Shown here one piece after another: positions 36,332-45,310 of a stretch of 64,000 nucleotides of DNA. The stretch is from a virus. Within the stretch, counting starts at the first letter, position 1; the number at the start of each line of letters is the position of its first letter. The stretch spans positions 81,544 to 145,543 of IMG/VR virus record IMGVR_UViG_3300025073_000025. One strand, written 5' to 3'. Below the pieces are notes generated by a model that was given only the letters and a program-made list of their open reading frames with translations, made no database searches and was not told the origin of the DNA. Both the position numbers and the translations under genes were made by a program.

Positions 36332-36637
36332 CTAAGCACCTAAAACAAAATAGAAGAACCCAGTACTGGCATCACCAAAGAAAGTAGCGGCACCCGATAG
36401 CCTTTGTATAGCCATCGGGACAGTGCCTGCAGCAGCCGCCTCGTATGCAGCATAGATGAAAGAATCCACCTTAAACTGCGTACCCGTAACAGTGAGCCAT
36501 CCACCAGAATTCAAAATACCAGAACCGGGCAAAAAACCAAGGCCCAAAGATTCTGCCTTTAAATCTAGTGGAACTGAGTTCCCAGATTCGTCCATATATA
36601 GACGTCTTTTCTTATTGGGAACGCCTTCATACGTCAT
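36332..36637 (-). CDS. Small head protein candidate (101 aa)
   Basis: A 101-residue protein with a basic start (VPNKKRRLYMDESGNSVPLD), a beta-rich middle and a hydrophobic end (DASTGFFYFVLGA). No family recognised. Its ATG overlaps the upstream stop by one base. It may be a minor head protein or decoration protein judging by neighbours. Confidence 0.6.
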   Translation of the reverse strand: MTYEGVPNKKRRLYMDESGNSVPLDLKAESLGLGFLPGSGILNSGGWLTVTGTQFKVDSFIYAAYEAAAAGTVPMAIQRLSGAATFFGDASTGFFYFVLGA

Positions 36638-37131
36638 TAGTTATTCTCCTCCTCCAGTTCTTCATTAAGAAGAGGGGCGATATTCTTGTTATACACCTGT
36701 TCACATTTCTCCCATAAGCACTTTTCGAATTCATTAAAATTTGACTCTGCCTTTTTTAGCACCGCCCTGTGTTTCTCCAAATGGGCCACTGCTTTTTTCC
36801 TCAAAACAGAATCGCTTTCTGTTCCCAGAACACTCTTTATTTGATTTGCACGAGCATACGCATTTCTTAGGTGCGAGATATCAACTGAAGAGTTTTCTGT
36901 CGCTGACTTAACACCACTATTATGATGAGGCAAATGTCTAGAACTCTTATTGTCCCCATCTGAGTACCCTTTTTCTACCACAGCAAAAGCAGCGTTGGGT
37001 AAATCATTTATATACTTCCTCGTCCATTTCTCCGCGTTTTCATGGTCCTTTAAATCCATTAAATGCTTCCTTGCTCTATCTACCTGTTCCTTAATACCCT
37101 TAAAACAACCGTCTATACCCCTTTTTGACAT
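36637..37131 (-). CDS. Protein with protease-associated 'LPxxAFAVVE' helical domain
   Basis: A 164-residue protein. Residues 40-125 carry the pattern INDLPNAAFAVVEKGY, then RHLPHHNS, VDISHLRNAYARANQI and AVAHLEKHRAVL. It resembles a domain that often accompanies phage head-maturation proteases or follows portal genes ('LPxSAFA...RHLPHH...DLPHLRNALAR'); its function is unknown. Here it is a separate gene just after the protease gene. The ribosome site GGGAGGT is buried in a perfect 8-bp hairpin at 37139-37157, so translation may be controlled by unfolding or by ribosomes from upstream. Confidence 0.7.
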   Translation of the reverse strand: MSKRGIDGCFKGIKEQVDRARKHLMDLKDHENAEKWTRKYINDLPNAAFAVVEKGYSDGDNKSSRHLPHHNSGVKSATENSSVDISHLRNAYARANQIKSVLGTESDSVLRKKAVAHLEKHRAVLKKAESNFNEFEKCLWEKCEQVYNKNIAPLLNEELEEENN

Positions 37132-37138
37132 TATACAT

Positions 37139-37157
37139 ACCTCCCACTATGGGAGGT
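37139..37157 (-). promoter_or_regulatory. Hairpin sequestering a ribosome binding site
   Basis: On the minus strand ACCTCCCA-TAG-TGGGAGGT forms an 8-bp stem with a 3-base loop. The 3' arm holds the GGGAGGT site 7 bases before ATG 37131. No T-run follows, so it is not a terminator. Confidence 0.7.
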
Positions 37158-37163
37158 CCCCTT

Positions 37164-38801
37164 TTATTTATTTTCCTTTTTGACCTCCCTGAGAATTTCT
37201 ATTAGGGAACCAAAATATTGTTCTATCTTACTGGCCCCCAACTTCATACGTTCTTTTACTATACCAGACAAAGATTCTTGTAATTCCCACCTAAAACAGT
37301 CCCTATGTGTAGCCAGCCCACCAGGTACTGGACAGGGCATATCAAATAATGCACACCAATTTTCTGCTACAATCTTATCCATTTGGGTTATTTCAGCTCC
37401 AGGAACTGCAGGCATAGGAAGAGATTCTACCTGTGGTACCATACCTGGAGTAGGGTCAGCATTAGCCGGAACTCCAGGATCATCTCCACCCATAGCATAA
37501 ACATAGCGTTTGAAACTTACACATATCTCAGGGGGTGTTAATTGTTCAAACCCATCTGCATCTTGTTTTATTATATTTTGTGCTGACTTTTCTTTTTGTT
37601 CCTTTTTTAATTTTTCCAACATTTCTTCTACTGTTAATGTATAAACTTTTGTACCATCTGGCAATGTTACTCTATGTTTGTGGCCTCCAGAAAGAGTTAA
37701 ATATATCTTACCATCGTGCACCTCTGCAACCTCATGTGAATGAGGAGTAACAACATCTGTCCTTAATACCAACACGGTATTATCCATGGAAAAATATACA
37801 TCATGAGCATGCTCTTCTTCCATAGAAACTACACTAGACTCATCCAAAGTATGTCTATGTGACCCATCATCCATAAAATAAAAATTAGATCCTCTCGGCA
37901 TATCCTCTGGGTATACCATATGGTAATGACCCCCACCAAGGGCAGTGTCATCCAAAAATATCCCCTGTTTATGATTATGCACACCACCATAAGAAGCTTC
38001 TATAAAAGGCATATCCGACTTAAGTCTGTTGACAATCAATAGTTCATCTTCCTTTTTGTTTTTCATATAACTATCTATCCTTGTGAGATCTAAAATTATG
38101 TTAGGATTCATTTGTCCTGTTTCTTTTTCTGCCGCCGTCTCTAAAATTACAGATTCAAGATTAGCGGGATTCTTAACCAAACCACAACCACAGAAAATAA
38201 TGTCCCTTAGAACCCTACCAATAACATGTTCCCCTACTTCTCTATTGCCCTCAACAACCTTAACCCTCTTACCTATGGCTTTTGAATAACCAGCACTCTC
38301 AACCTCCGTTCTAGGAATAATTATATTATTTACAATAAGATCGTAATCCTTAAAGAAGCACTCCATAGAAACTTTCCACTGACCAGAGGCGATTTCCTCA
38401 GCTAGTTCTGGAAATACAGCCTTATACAAACGAGCAGCCATTACAATGTTCATGGGCATCTTCTCAATTTCAGTGCCCAAAACATCCAACATAGCCACTG
38501 GATCAAAAACAGACCCATCTTTATACGCAAACGCGCTAGAATACAAATGACCAACTATATCAGTTAATACATGCTCCTTGTCTAGTGGTTTTTCAGCTAT
38601 AGTTTCACGAGCCTTTATAAGTTCAGACGGAAGAAAATAAGCATTATTCAAATTCATACCAGAAGAAACAAAAACAGCAGTAAAATATTGAAGATCTAAT
38701 TGTCTTTTATCTATTGAGGGGATAGAAAGAGCAGCAGCCATTTCTTTTGTTGGTTCTGCTGTTTGTAAGTCTGCATATAAACGAATTAGATTTTCTGGCA
38801 T
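37164..38801 (-). CDS. Capsid maturation protease with HxH-rich extension
   Basis: A 545-residue protein. The N-terminal ~230 residues look like a prohead protease: KPLDKEHVLTDIVGHLYSSA (candidate catalytic His), PMNIVMAARLYKAVFPELAE, IASGQWKVSMECFFKDYDLI (candidate catalytic Ser) and CGCGLVKNPANLESVILE. Residues ~285-400 form an unusual region with six His-x-His pairs (HNH, HYH, HRH, HAH, HSH, HKH) in beta-hairpin-like contexts such as GGHYHMVYP and GGHKHRVTLP, a likely metal-binding solenoid. The end is Pro-rich then helical. The gene lies between portal and scaffold-like genes. A fused internal scaffold or decoration role for the extension is possible. Confidence 0.72.
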   Translation of the reverse strand: MPENLIRLYADLQTAEPTKEMAAALSIPSIDKRQLDLQYFTAVFVSSGMNLNNAYFLPSELIKARETIAEKPLDKEHVLTDIVGHLYSSAFAYKDGSVFDPVAMLDVLGTEIEKMPMNIVMAARLYKAVFPELAEEIASGQWKVSMECFFKDYDLIVNNIIIPRTEVESAGYSKAIGKRVKVVEGNREVGEHVIGRVLRDIIFCGCGLVKNPANLESVILETAAEKETGQMNPNIILDLTRIDSYMKNKKEDELLIVNRLKSDMPFIEASYGGVHNHKQGIFLDDTALGGGHYHMVYPEDMPRGSNFYFMDDGSHRHTLDESSVVSMEEEHAHDVYFSMDNTVLVLRTDVVTPHSHEVAEVHDGKIYLTLSGGHKHRVTLPDGTKVYTLTVEEMLEKLKKEQKEKSAQNIIKQDADGFEQLTPPEICVSFKRYVYAMGGDDPGVPANADPTPGMVPQVESLPMPAVPGAEITQMDKIVAENWCALFDMPCPVPGGLATHRDCFRWELQESLSGIVKERMKLGASKIEQYFGSLIEILREVKKENK

Positions 38802-38815
38802 GGTTTTAATATTCC

Positions 38816-40729
38816 CTATTTATTACTAGTTAGTTTTTTTAACATGAATTCTATGAACAAATCTTTTTCTTCCGCGCTCAAATTTTTTATAAAATTAGGA
38901 ACCTCTATACCAGCACTTGTCTCCGTATCCTTATCCACCTTAACTTTTTTAGGGTTAGTGGCAGGCGCAGGAGTCTTAGCTGGCTTATTGCGGGGGCGCC
39001 CCTCTGAAGGTATTCCTTCTGGAGTTTTCTGAACCTTATCAGCCAAAGGTACCGCCCTAGCATTATACGGAGAACCAATAACACCCAAGGTACCATCAAG
39101 AACCAAAGGCTTCTCGGCCTCCAACTCGGACAAAATAGTCTCATGGTTCTGACCAAGAAGGTCATGGCCCGTACGATAGGAAATAATTCTTCTATCAATC
39201 ATACCCTGTACTAAGTTCATGAACAATAGCTCATTCTTAAGTATGTTATTATCAAACTGAACCTGAGGGTAGCGCTCAAACCCCATTGCCTCCGCAACAT
39301 CCCTATATTCAGCATAGAGCCATCGTGTCACGAGTTTCCTAACATACTCTATTTCTACTATAAGAGACTTAACAGCTAAATCGGCAGCCGCTTGTGTAGG
39401 AGACCCACCTCCATCTATAAGTGCCCGAATAATTCCAAAGGCCCCCGTGATATCATCATTTACCTGTTTGTACTTATCCTGACCAAGTATGTCACCAATA
39501 GCGGAGGGCTGCAGCCTTTCTACCTTTAAAGTGTGATTCCAAAATACGTCGAAAGATTTTGACGTAGTATTGAACATATCAGCTACAGACTCTAGTACTG
39601 TTTGATTAGCAGGGATATCTTTATCACCTACAGTAACAACTAATATATAATTGGTTATACCATCTAGTGTGCTGCTGTCCGCTTCCTTAAGAGCCTGCTT
39701 ATACTCCATGCTCTCAAACGCACGAGCACCACGGGGAAATGGATAAACCTCATATGGCTGTTTTCTATAGTCAATAGCCCCAACCCTGTAAGGGTCTAAT
39801 TCCAAATCCTTGCCGTCTTGGGCAGCCTGCTTTATCTCTGCAGGAAGATTTTTTATTATAAACTTTTGGTGTTCAGTCAATGAGGACTGAGGGATTTCCA
39901 ACATCTTCTTTAATCCCTCGAAGGCCTTACCCTTTATACTTATTAACTCTTGCTTAACAAACAAAGACTGTTGGTCAATACTTATATGGGATGGATTTAA
40001 TATAGTATAATCTATGGGTAAGTATCCCTTAGACCACTTTATCTTCTTAGCTGCACTGTCTTTTTTACATCTGGCAACATTTGCTTCCACCCTAGCCTTT
40101 GTCAGGGAAGCAACATCATCGCTAACCTTCGGAACCTCAGCCCCTGGTATTGTGGAGACATGATTCACCTTAGGTTTATATGCACCAACATTCTTATAGG
40201 TTCTAACTAACCCGGACCTAAAAATCTCAAAGAATAGCTGCTCAACCAAAGCATCTACGCCCGTATCTATGACCCAATTATTATAAAAATTACGAATATC
40301 GATATCATCAATATAGTTTTTAAATCCACGTGAAGCAAAATTGGTAAGTAAATCTATGGAGGAACCGTAAACATCTTTTGTTCTATAATATAGTGTAGAA
40401 CGATCATAGACAGCGGCCGGACTAGCACTTAAAATACCAGGGGTAGTGTATAGGTCCAGATAATCTACACCTAAGACATCTCTAGTGACTAAAGAAGAAG
40501 CTGCTTCCCTTCCTCTTTTTCTATCTCTTCTTAATTTACTTATGTCAACATCTTCCAAAGTATCTATAGGTCTTCCTACATTATTAAGAGTTAAAGATAG
40601 ATTATCCTTATTACCACTTAATACCATAGAGATAGACCCATCACCATTCTCTACAACGTCATGGACTTTTACATTGGTGTATTTTGAGTTTAATTTATTT
40701 AAGAAATTTGAATCTAGATTATCGGGCAT
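38816..40729 (-). CDS. Portal protein
   Basis: A 637-residue protein between the large terminase and protease genes, the standard portal position. Features include YYRTKDVYGSSIDLLTNFAS, NWVIDTGVDALVEQLFFEIF ('RSGLVRTYKN' follows), a long central helical region and RRIISYRTGHDLLGQNHETI near 540, all typical of phage portals. The last 90 residues are Pro/Lys-rich with a short acidic helix (NLSAEEKDLFIEFMLKKL), probably a flexible internal tail. The portal forms the dodecameric DNA channel of the head. Only a weak ribosome site precedes the ATG at 40729. Confidence 0.85.
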   Translation of the reverse strand: MPDNLDSNFLNKLNSKYTNVKVHDVVENGDGSISMVLSGNKDNLSLTLNNVGRPIDTLEDVDISKLRRDRKRGREAASSLVTRDVLGVDYLDLYTTPGILSASPAAVYDRSTLYYRTKDVYGSSIDLLTNFASRGFKNYIDDIDIRNFYNNWVIDTGVDALVEQLFFEIFRSGLVRTYKNVGAYKPKVNHVSTIPGAEVPKVSDDVASLTKARVEANVARCKKDSAAKKIKWSKGYLPIDYTILNPSHISIDQQSLFVKQELISIKGKAFEGLKKMLEIPQSSLTEHQKFIIKNLPAEIKQAAQDGKDLELDPYRVGAIDYRKQPYEVYPFPRGARAFESMEYKQALKEADSSTLDGITNYILVVTVGDKDIPANQTVLESVADMFNTTSKSFDVFWNHTLKVERLQPSAIGDILGQDKYKQVNDDITGAFGIIRALIDGGGSPTQAAADLAVKSLIVEIEYVRKLVTRWLYAEYRDVAEAMGFERYPQVQFDNNILKNELLFMNLVQGMIDRRIISYRTGHDLLGQNHETILSELEAEKPLVLDGTLGVIGSPYNARAVPLADKVQKTPEGIPSEGRPRNKPAKTPAPATNPKKVKVDKDTETSAGIEVPNFIKNLSAEEKDLFIEFMLKKLTSNK

Positions 40730-40756
40730 CTTATATCTAAACCCTTATTGTTTAAA

Positions 40757-40777
40757 TTTTTTTCGCGCGCCAAAAAA
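40757..40777. repeat. T-run / G+C core / A-run element
   Basis: Seven T, CGCGCGCC, six A, in the 50-base gap between the terminase stop and the portal start. Confidence 0.55.
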
Positions 40778-40779
40778 GT

Positions 40780-42480
40780 TCACCTACCCCTATGATTAGA
40801 AAAATTACTTACATTTGTTATTACTGGACCACTTATTAATCTACTTTCTACTGGTCTTATTATACCTAAATTAGCAACATCTGATGTCTCTCTAACATTT
40901 ATTATATCATAAAGTGCCTTAGCAGCTAACAAAAAAGCAGAGTATAAGTCCTTCTTTCTATTACCCTGACCAGATGCTGGTATATCGAAATGTACTCCCC
41001 CACTTCTAGTCTCTGTAGGTACAACTGAAATAATCTGCTTTATCATTATAGAAATATCATCAAATAGAACTTCCTTCTTTTCATCACCATCAACCGGACG
41101 TTTTGGAAATCTTAATTTCCCCTGTTCTAAGAGATTTAATGCTGCGTAATTCATCTCTGCAACAGTACCCGGTTTTGGATCATGCATTCTTATTATTCTC
41201 CTACCCACCAAGTTCTTGTGGGTAGGGTCATCAATATCAAGAAGTAAATGTCCCTTAAAGAATAGGGGACTGGACAATATATCCTTAATCGCCATACCAC
41301 CACCGCCCGCTCCAGCATCCATCTGTAACATTACTACATTAAACTTCTCACTAAAATTATATACTATTTGTGCCATTTGGGGGAAAGTATTATTAGTTGC
41401 TTGAAAAGCTGCTACCACGTGTGAGGTAGGATAGGCCTTTTCAATAACCACTACTGCAAAAGCGGCCGATGACCTCGCTGGATCAACCCCCATGATATAC
41501 TCCCTTCCAGGTAATCCCTCCGGTTGAACCTCTTTTGATTGAGATCGACAGGACTCTATAAGTGATGCCTTAAAAAGTCCGTCGCTATCTGATTCCCAAA
41601 TGCCTCGGTATTCTCTATTAAACTCACTACTACTCATCGTGGCTTTGGCAGTTTCAATATTATCCTTGTCTAAAAACCCTTCAGGCATATCAGCATAAGA
41701 AAAATACAAAGTAGAATATTTTTTACTACCCTTAGCTATTTGCTCCTCAAAAGCCTTTATCCTTTTATAGACATAATTGAACTGAAAATCTGCAGAAGTA
41801 ACACCAACTATCTTGTTTGAGGACTTGCCTTCTTTTTGTTCTTGAAACTCTTCTTGTGTTATTACACCATAGTCCAGTTGTTGGTTAAGTTTCTCCATTC
41901 TCCGCACATTGGCCATGGGGTCCGAAAAAGTAGCTCCCATAGGGGCAATGACCGTATTATGGATTTCTTCAGGTATATGGACAATTTCGTCTTCTACAAT
42001 AAGATGGCCCCGCAATCCTCTAATCTTATCGCCAACCCCCAGAGGGTAGGCCTCAACAGTACTACCTGACCTATTATTAGTCCCACGAAAATCTAAATAG
42101 CACCTATCAGAACTTACGATAGGTTTCTTATCACAGGCTTCCCTCAACACAGGGCTTTCTGTATAGATTTGTTTTAGTTCCTGAAATACATGTTTCGATT
42201 GTCTGTAAGATGGTGCAATTATTAGGATTTTTTGTCCTGGATATAACATCGCATATAAAGCTGACAAAACAGCAAGCGTTCTAGATTTACCACACCCTCG
42301 TCCTGCTGTTATTATAACATTAACTCTGCTCCACATATGGTTTAACATAATCTTTTGTGCAGCTGGGAAATCTTGAAACAGTAGGTCTTGTGCTGCAACG
42401 ACTGGATTGCAACGATAAAACTCAACTAGCTCCATCGCCCTGTCATAAAGTTTGCCACTTCGTAATAATAAATTAGCCAT
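40780..42480 (-). CDS. terL: Terminase large subunit
   Basis: A 566-residue packaging ATPase-nuclease. Walker A is ITAGRGCGKSRT (about residues 57-68), Walker B LIVEDEIVHIPE (about 160-171), and a coupling motif ITSADFQ-like (VGVTSADFQF) follows. The RNase-H-like nuclease starts with YIMGVDPARSSAAFAVV (Asp near 330), continues with MLQMDAGAGGGG (about 397) and ends near DDISIMIKQIIS. It drives genome packaging through the portal and cuts concatemers. The ATG overlaps the stop of the upstream homing endonuclease by one base (TAATG), so its translation is coupled to the inserted gene. Confidence 0.97.
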   Translation of the reverse strand: MANLLLRSGKLYDRAMELVEFYRCNPVVAAQDLLFQDFPAAQKIMLNHMWSRVNVIITAGRGCGKSRTLAVLSALYAMLYPGQKILIIAPSYRQSKHVFQELKQIYTESPVLREACDKKPIVSSDRCYLDFRGTNNRSGSTVEAYPLGVGDKIRGLRGHLIVEDEIVHIPEEIHNTVIAPMGATFSDPMANVRRMEKLNQQLDYGVITQEEFQEQKEGKSSNKIVGVTSADFQFNYVYKRIKAFEEQIAKGSKKYSTLYFSYADMPEGFLDKDNIETAKATMSSSEFNREYRGIWESDSDGLFKASLIESCRSQSKEVQPEGLPGREYIMGVDPARSSAAFAVVVIEKAYPTSHVVAAFQATNNTFPQMAQIVYNFSEKFNVVMLQMDAGAGGGGMAIKDILSSPLFFKGHLLLDIDDPTHKNLVGRRIIRMHDPKPGTVAEMNYAALNLLEQGKLRFPKRPVDGDEKKEVLFDDISIMIKQIISVVPTETRSGGVHFDIPASGQGNRKKDLYSAFLLAAKALYDIINVRETSDVANLGIIRPVESRLISGPVITNVSNFSNHRGR

Positions 42481-43766
42481 TAAACCATATTATCCTTGAC
42501 TAGTTTATTAAAGTCTTTTTCCCAAATATAAATTACTTTATATCCTACGTCTTCTAAAAGTTTAATTCTTTCCATGGTTTCTTGATAAAGCTGGCCAAAA
42601 GTCTTACCCACTGTTTTATTTAGTTCATCTGAACTAAACATAGACGGATTACCGTGCCAGTAGTTTCCAAGAAACTCGTAAACAGTGTTTGTTGAAGGAT
42701 CAAAACCATCTACTCGAAAAGTATAGCCCCCAACACCTAAAACAACTTCCCTGTTTTTATTATAACAATCTGGTACCCCTAAGCCATTTAACCAAAGCCC
42801 TGAAATTTTAGATATACTTCCATCTGGACAAAAAGGGCACCCCTTTCCACACCTGCCTTTTTGACCCACTCTACCTGAAATAGTGGCAAACCACTCATGC
42901 ATAGACCCGTCTTTAGCTAAATGTTGCCACCAGACCTTTTGATTAGATTGGGGCATATAGTGCCCAGGTCCAAACTCGTTCTTAATAGGGTGCCACTCCA
43001 AAGCTAAGTCTGGGTGACAAGATTTAAAATCATTGCCATATCCTACACGATGGCTAGAACAATAGGGACACTTCTGATTTTTATCCGACCTATTAGCAAT
43101 AATAGCCTCCCACTCATGTACCTGGCCATCAATAGTGGTATGTTGCCACCAAACCGAGACATGAGAGTTAGGCAAGTACTCTTCTGGTTTCTTACTATTT
43201 TTTGTCTTGTGCCACTGTTCTACCAGCCCTGGGTGTTTGGTAGCCAAGTCATTGCCGTAGCCAGCCAGTTTACAATTACAATAAGGGCACCCACTGATAA
43301 CCCTACTATAAATAGCAGCCTCCCACTCATGTAGGCACCCGTCTTTAGCTACGTGGGACCACCAAACCTTCTTATGCGAGCCAGGAAGAACCCTCTCTGG
43401 TCCCTCTTCATTCTTTGTAGGGTGCCACTCTTCTGCCAATAAAGGATTAACAGTTTTTAAATCATTGCCATACCCGACCTTACGATTACCACAATATGGG
43501 CACCCATTAGTAACCCTGCTATATATGGCTGCCTGCCAAACATGTTCCACCCCGCCTCTTGCCGTATGTTTCCACCAAACAACACGAGTACTACCCATGG
43601 TAACATCTTTGGGAGTTAAATCACCATTTCTCTCTTGGTACCATTCATCACTAAGCTGGGCACTGTACTCAAACAACGTAGGTACCCTTCCTGTATATAT
43701 GCACCTAACCGCCACACTAACCTTATTATGGCTACCAACCTGACACTTAGTACAGTCTTCGCACAT
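42480..43766 (-). CDS. Zinc-ribbon repeat (DUF4379-like) / VSR-like homing endonuclease
   Basis: A 428-residue protein with an extra Cys-rich N-terminus (MCEDCTKCQVGSHNK). Four DUF4379-like repeats with all ligands present follow (WWKHTARGGVEHVW with CPYC; WWSHVAKDGCLHEW with CPYC; WWQHTTIDGQVHEW with CPYC; WWQHLAKDGSMHEW with CPFC). The C-terminal nuclease has FRVDGFDPSTNTVYEFLG, NYWHGNP and IWEKDF. Its last 60 residues are nearly identical to those of the protein at 9713-10948 (SSDELNKTVGKTFGQLYQ), which implies recent shared ancestry. It is inserted between the candidate small terminase gene and the large terminase gene. Confidence 0.87.
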   Translation of the reverse strand: MCEDCTKCQVGSHNKVSVAVRCIYTGRVPTLFEYSAQLSDEWYQERNGDLTPKDVTMGSTRVVWWKHTARGGVEHVWQAAIYSRVTNGCPYCGNRKVGYGNDLKTVNPLLAEEWHPTKNEEGPERVLPGSHKKVWWSHVAKDGCLHEWEAAIYSRVISGCPYCNCKLAGYGNDLATKHPGLVEQWHKTKNSKKPEEYLPNSHVSVWWQHTTIDGQVHEWEAIIANRSDKNQKCPYCSSHRVGYGNDFKSCHPDLALEWHPIKNEFGPGHYMPQSNQKVWWQHLAKDGSMHEWFATISGRVGQKGRCGKGCPFCPDGSISKISGLWLNGLGVPDCYNKNREVVLGVGGYTFRVDGFDPSTNTVYEFLGNYWHGNPSMFSSDELNKTVGKTFGQLYQETMERIKLLEDVGYKVIYIWEKDFNKLVKDNMV

Positions 43767-43768
43767 GG

Positions 43769-44536
43769 CTATAATTCCTTATTCTTTCTTTCTTCCCAAA
43801 AAGACCTTTCTTCATCTTCCATCTTCTTTACACGTTCTTCAAACTCTGCTTTCTTCTTCTCATCATACTCATTCACAATATCTACAATACTAAAGGACTG
43901 TTTATTTTTAACATCTATTCTGTCCGAACGTCTAGATACAAGATTACTCTTAACTTTTTCTGAGTGTTTTCTAAAGCGCTCTATGGTACTTGAAATATCT
44001 AACAATAAAGTAGGGTTTTTCACAGAAGCTTCCAAAAGTCTAGATTCTAGCACCCTATTTACAGCAAGACTAACTACGTCTTCAAGGTCAGAAGCAGATA
44101 ATTCAGTTATATCAAAGTCTAATAAAAACGCATTTAGTATTCTATAAAAATTCTTTTCTTCTTCAGCAGAAAAAAGTACATTTCGTTGGGGTAGGAAAGC
44201 TTTAAAATATTCTTTATCAAAACTATCAGGAAGTTTTATATAGTCAAATGGATTTACTACTTCTCTTTTTTCTTTTAATGGTAAATTCTCTAATATTTTT
44301 TCTTTTGCTTCTTTTGGTTTGTTTTTTCTATACTGCATTAGATTCTTGCGGCTGTTGACATTAGTTCTGGTCATTTTACTTTTTGGTTTTTCTTGTTTCA
44401 GTTCCTCTTCGGTAGGAACTGGTGCAACAGCCCATTCTTTTTCTGCTAATTCTGCTATTAGGTCCCTACCTAATTTTTCTTCACCAGAAATGGAGTCTAT
44501 AACTTCTCCTTTTTTATTTTTTCTTGGTGCGCCCAA
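43769..44536 (-). CDS. Putative terminase small subunit
   Basis: A 255-residue, highly charged helical protein. The only early start is TTG at 44536, giving (M)GAPRKNKKGEV, which resembles the GAPxxNKN start common to small terminases. The middle (YFKAFLPQRNVLFSAEEEKN) and the C-terminal coiled coil are compatible with an oligomeric DNA-recognition protein. Assignment rests mainly on position two genes upstream of terL, with a nuclease between. The start codon lies inside a copy of the T-run/G+C/A-run element (44517-44538), which may have altered an older start. Confidence 0.5.
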   Translation of the reverse strand: MGAPRKNKKGEVIDSISGEEKLGRDLIAELAEKEWAVAPVPTEEELKQEKPKSKMTRTNVNSRKNLMQYRKNKPKEAKEKILENLPLKEKREVVNPFDYIKLPDSFDKEYFKAFLPQRNVLFSAEEEKNFYRILNAFLLDFDITELSASDLEDVVSLAVNRVLESRLLEASVKNPTLLLDISSTIERFRKHSEKVKSNLVSRRSDRIDVKNKQSFSIVDIVNEYDEKKKAEFEERVKKMEDEERSFWEERKNKEL

Positions 44537-44538
44537 AA
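44517..44538. repeat. T-run / G+C core / A-run element overlapping a start codon
   Basis: TTTTTTCTTGGTGCGCCC followed by AAAA. It differs from the copy at 23666 by two core bases. It covers the TTG start of the 43769-44536 gene. Confidence 0.5.
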
Positions 44539-44541
44539 TTT

Positions 44542-45027
44542 TTATTTCCCTGTAATATCAATATCATCCGCGGATAATATATGCAAAACCTCACGACCAA
44601 ATAACTTGGTCTTTATGGTTATTCTATTACCATTTATAGCCTCAACTACACCACGGTTTCCTGCCAAAGGCCCACACATTATTTCCACACTATTGCCAGC
44701 CTCTACTTCTTTCTTAAGAACGTTCCACTCTTCTTTCTTCTGCATAACAGCAACTTCTGCCCCAGAACAAACACCAACATATGTAGTTATAAAAGGATTA
44801 GACCTTAACTTATAAAAAACCGAACTATCATCATCATCAGAATACTTTAAAAACAAATATCCATGGTATAGTGGTTTTCGACTCTTATAAACCCTGTTCC
44901 CTACTTTCTTTTCCCTAAGAACAGTAGGAAAAAAAGCTTCCTCTATTTCAGGAACATCTGTCTCTATAAAATAGTTTATAGCATCGTACTTATGCTGATG
45001 TATAGCCCAGATATGCCATTTAGACAT
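44542..45027 (-). CDS. NusG/RfaH-like transcription elongation factor
   Basis: A 161-residue protein with the two-domain plan of NusG paralogues. The N-terminal NGN domain (residues 1-95) opens with WHIWAIHQHKYDAINYFIET and contains AFFPTVLREKK, LYHGYLFLKY and a FITTYVGV strand. A short linker leads to a C-terminal KOW domain (residues ~110-160: VEIMCGPLAGNRGVVEAING). NusG proteins bind RNA polymerase and affect pausing, termination or coupling to ribosomes. A phage copy could switch host polymerase toward late phage operons. It is coupled to the upstream zinc-ribbon gene by an 8-base overlap. Confidence 0.85.
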   Translation of the reverse strand: MSKWHIWAIHQHKYDAINYFIETDVPEIEEAFFPTVLREKKVGNRVYKSRKPLYHGYLFLKYSDDDDSSVFYKLRSNPFITTYVGVCSGAEVAVMQKKEEWNVLKKEVEAGNSVEIMCGPLAGNRGVVEAINGNRITIKTKLFGREVLHILSADDIDITGK

Positions 45028-45301
45028 CTTCTAAATCCCCTTTACGCCTTGAATCCTTTAATCTAGAAATCTCACCACACAAACAAATTGCTAAAATGGT
45101 ATCCTCGGTTACAAAGAAATCTCGACCACACCTAGTACACTGAACATACACCCTACGAGCCTTATCCTTCGTAGGCTTTGAGAACGTATAAGGTAAATTC
45201 TTGTCTTTTCTACTTTCACTATGGATTTTATTCCTATATTTAATAGGACTATCCTTAGCGTTTGGAGCCTCTCTGTACATCTCATTAAATCTGTTTGACA
45301 T
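45020..45301 (-). CDS. Small zinc-ribbon protein
   Basis: A 93-residue basic protein. The C-terminal half has CTRCGRDFFVTEDTILAICLCG, a four-Cys zinc ribbon; the N-terminal half is basic and probably disordered. It may bind nucleic acid or protein. It overlaps the NusG-like gene, so the two may act together. AGGAGA precedes the ATG. Confidence 0.7.
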   Translation of the reverse strand: MSNRFNEMYREAPNAKDSPIKYRNKIHSESRKDKNLPYTFSKPTKDKARRVYVQCTRCGRDFFVTEDTILAICLCGEISRLKDSRRKGDLEDV

Positions 45302-45310
45302 AAAAATCTC

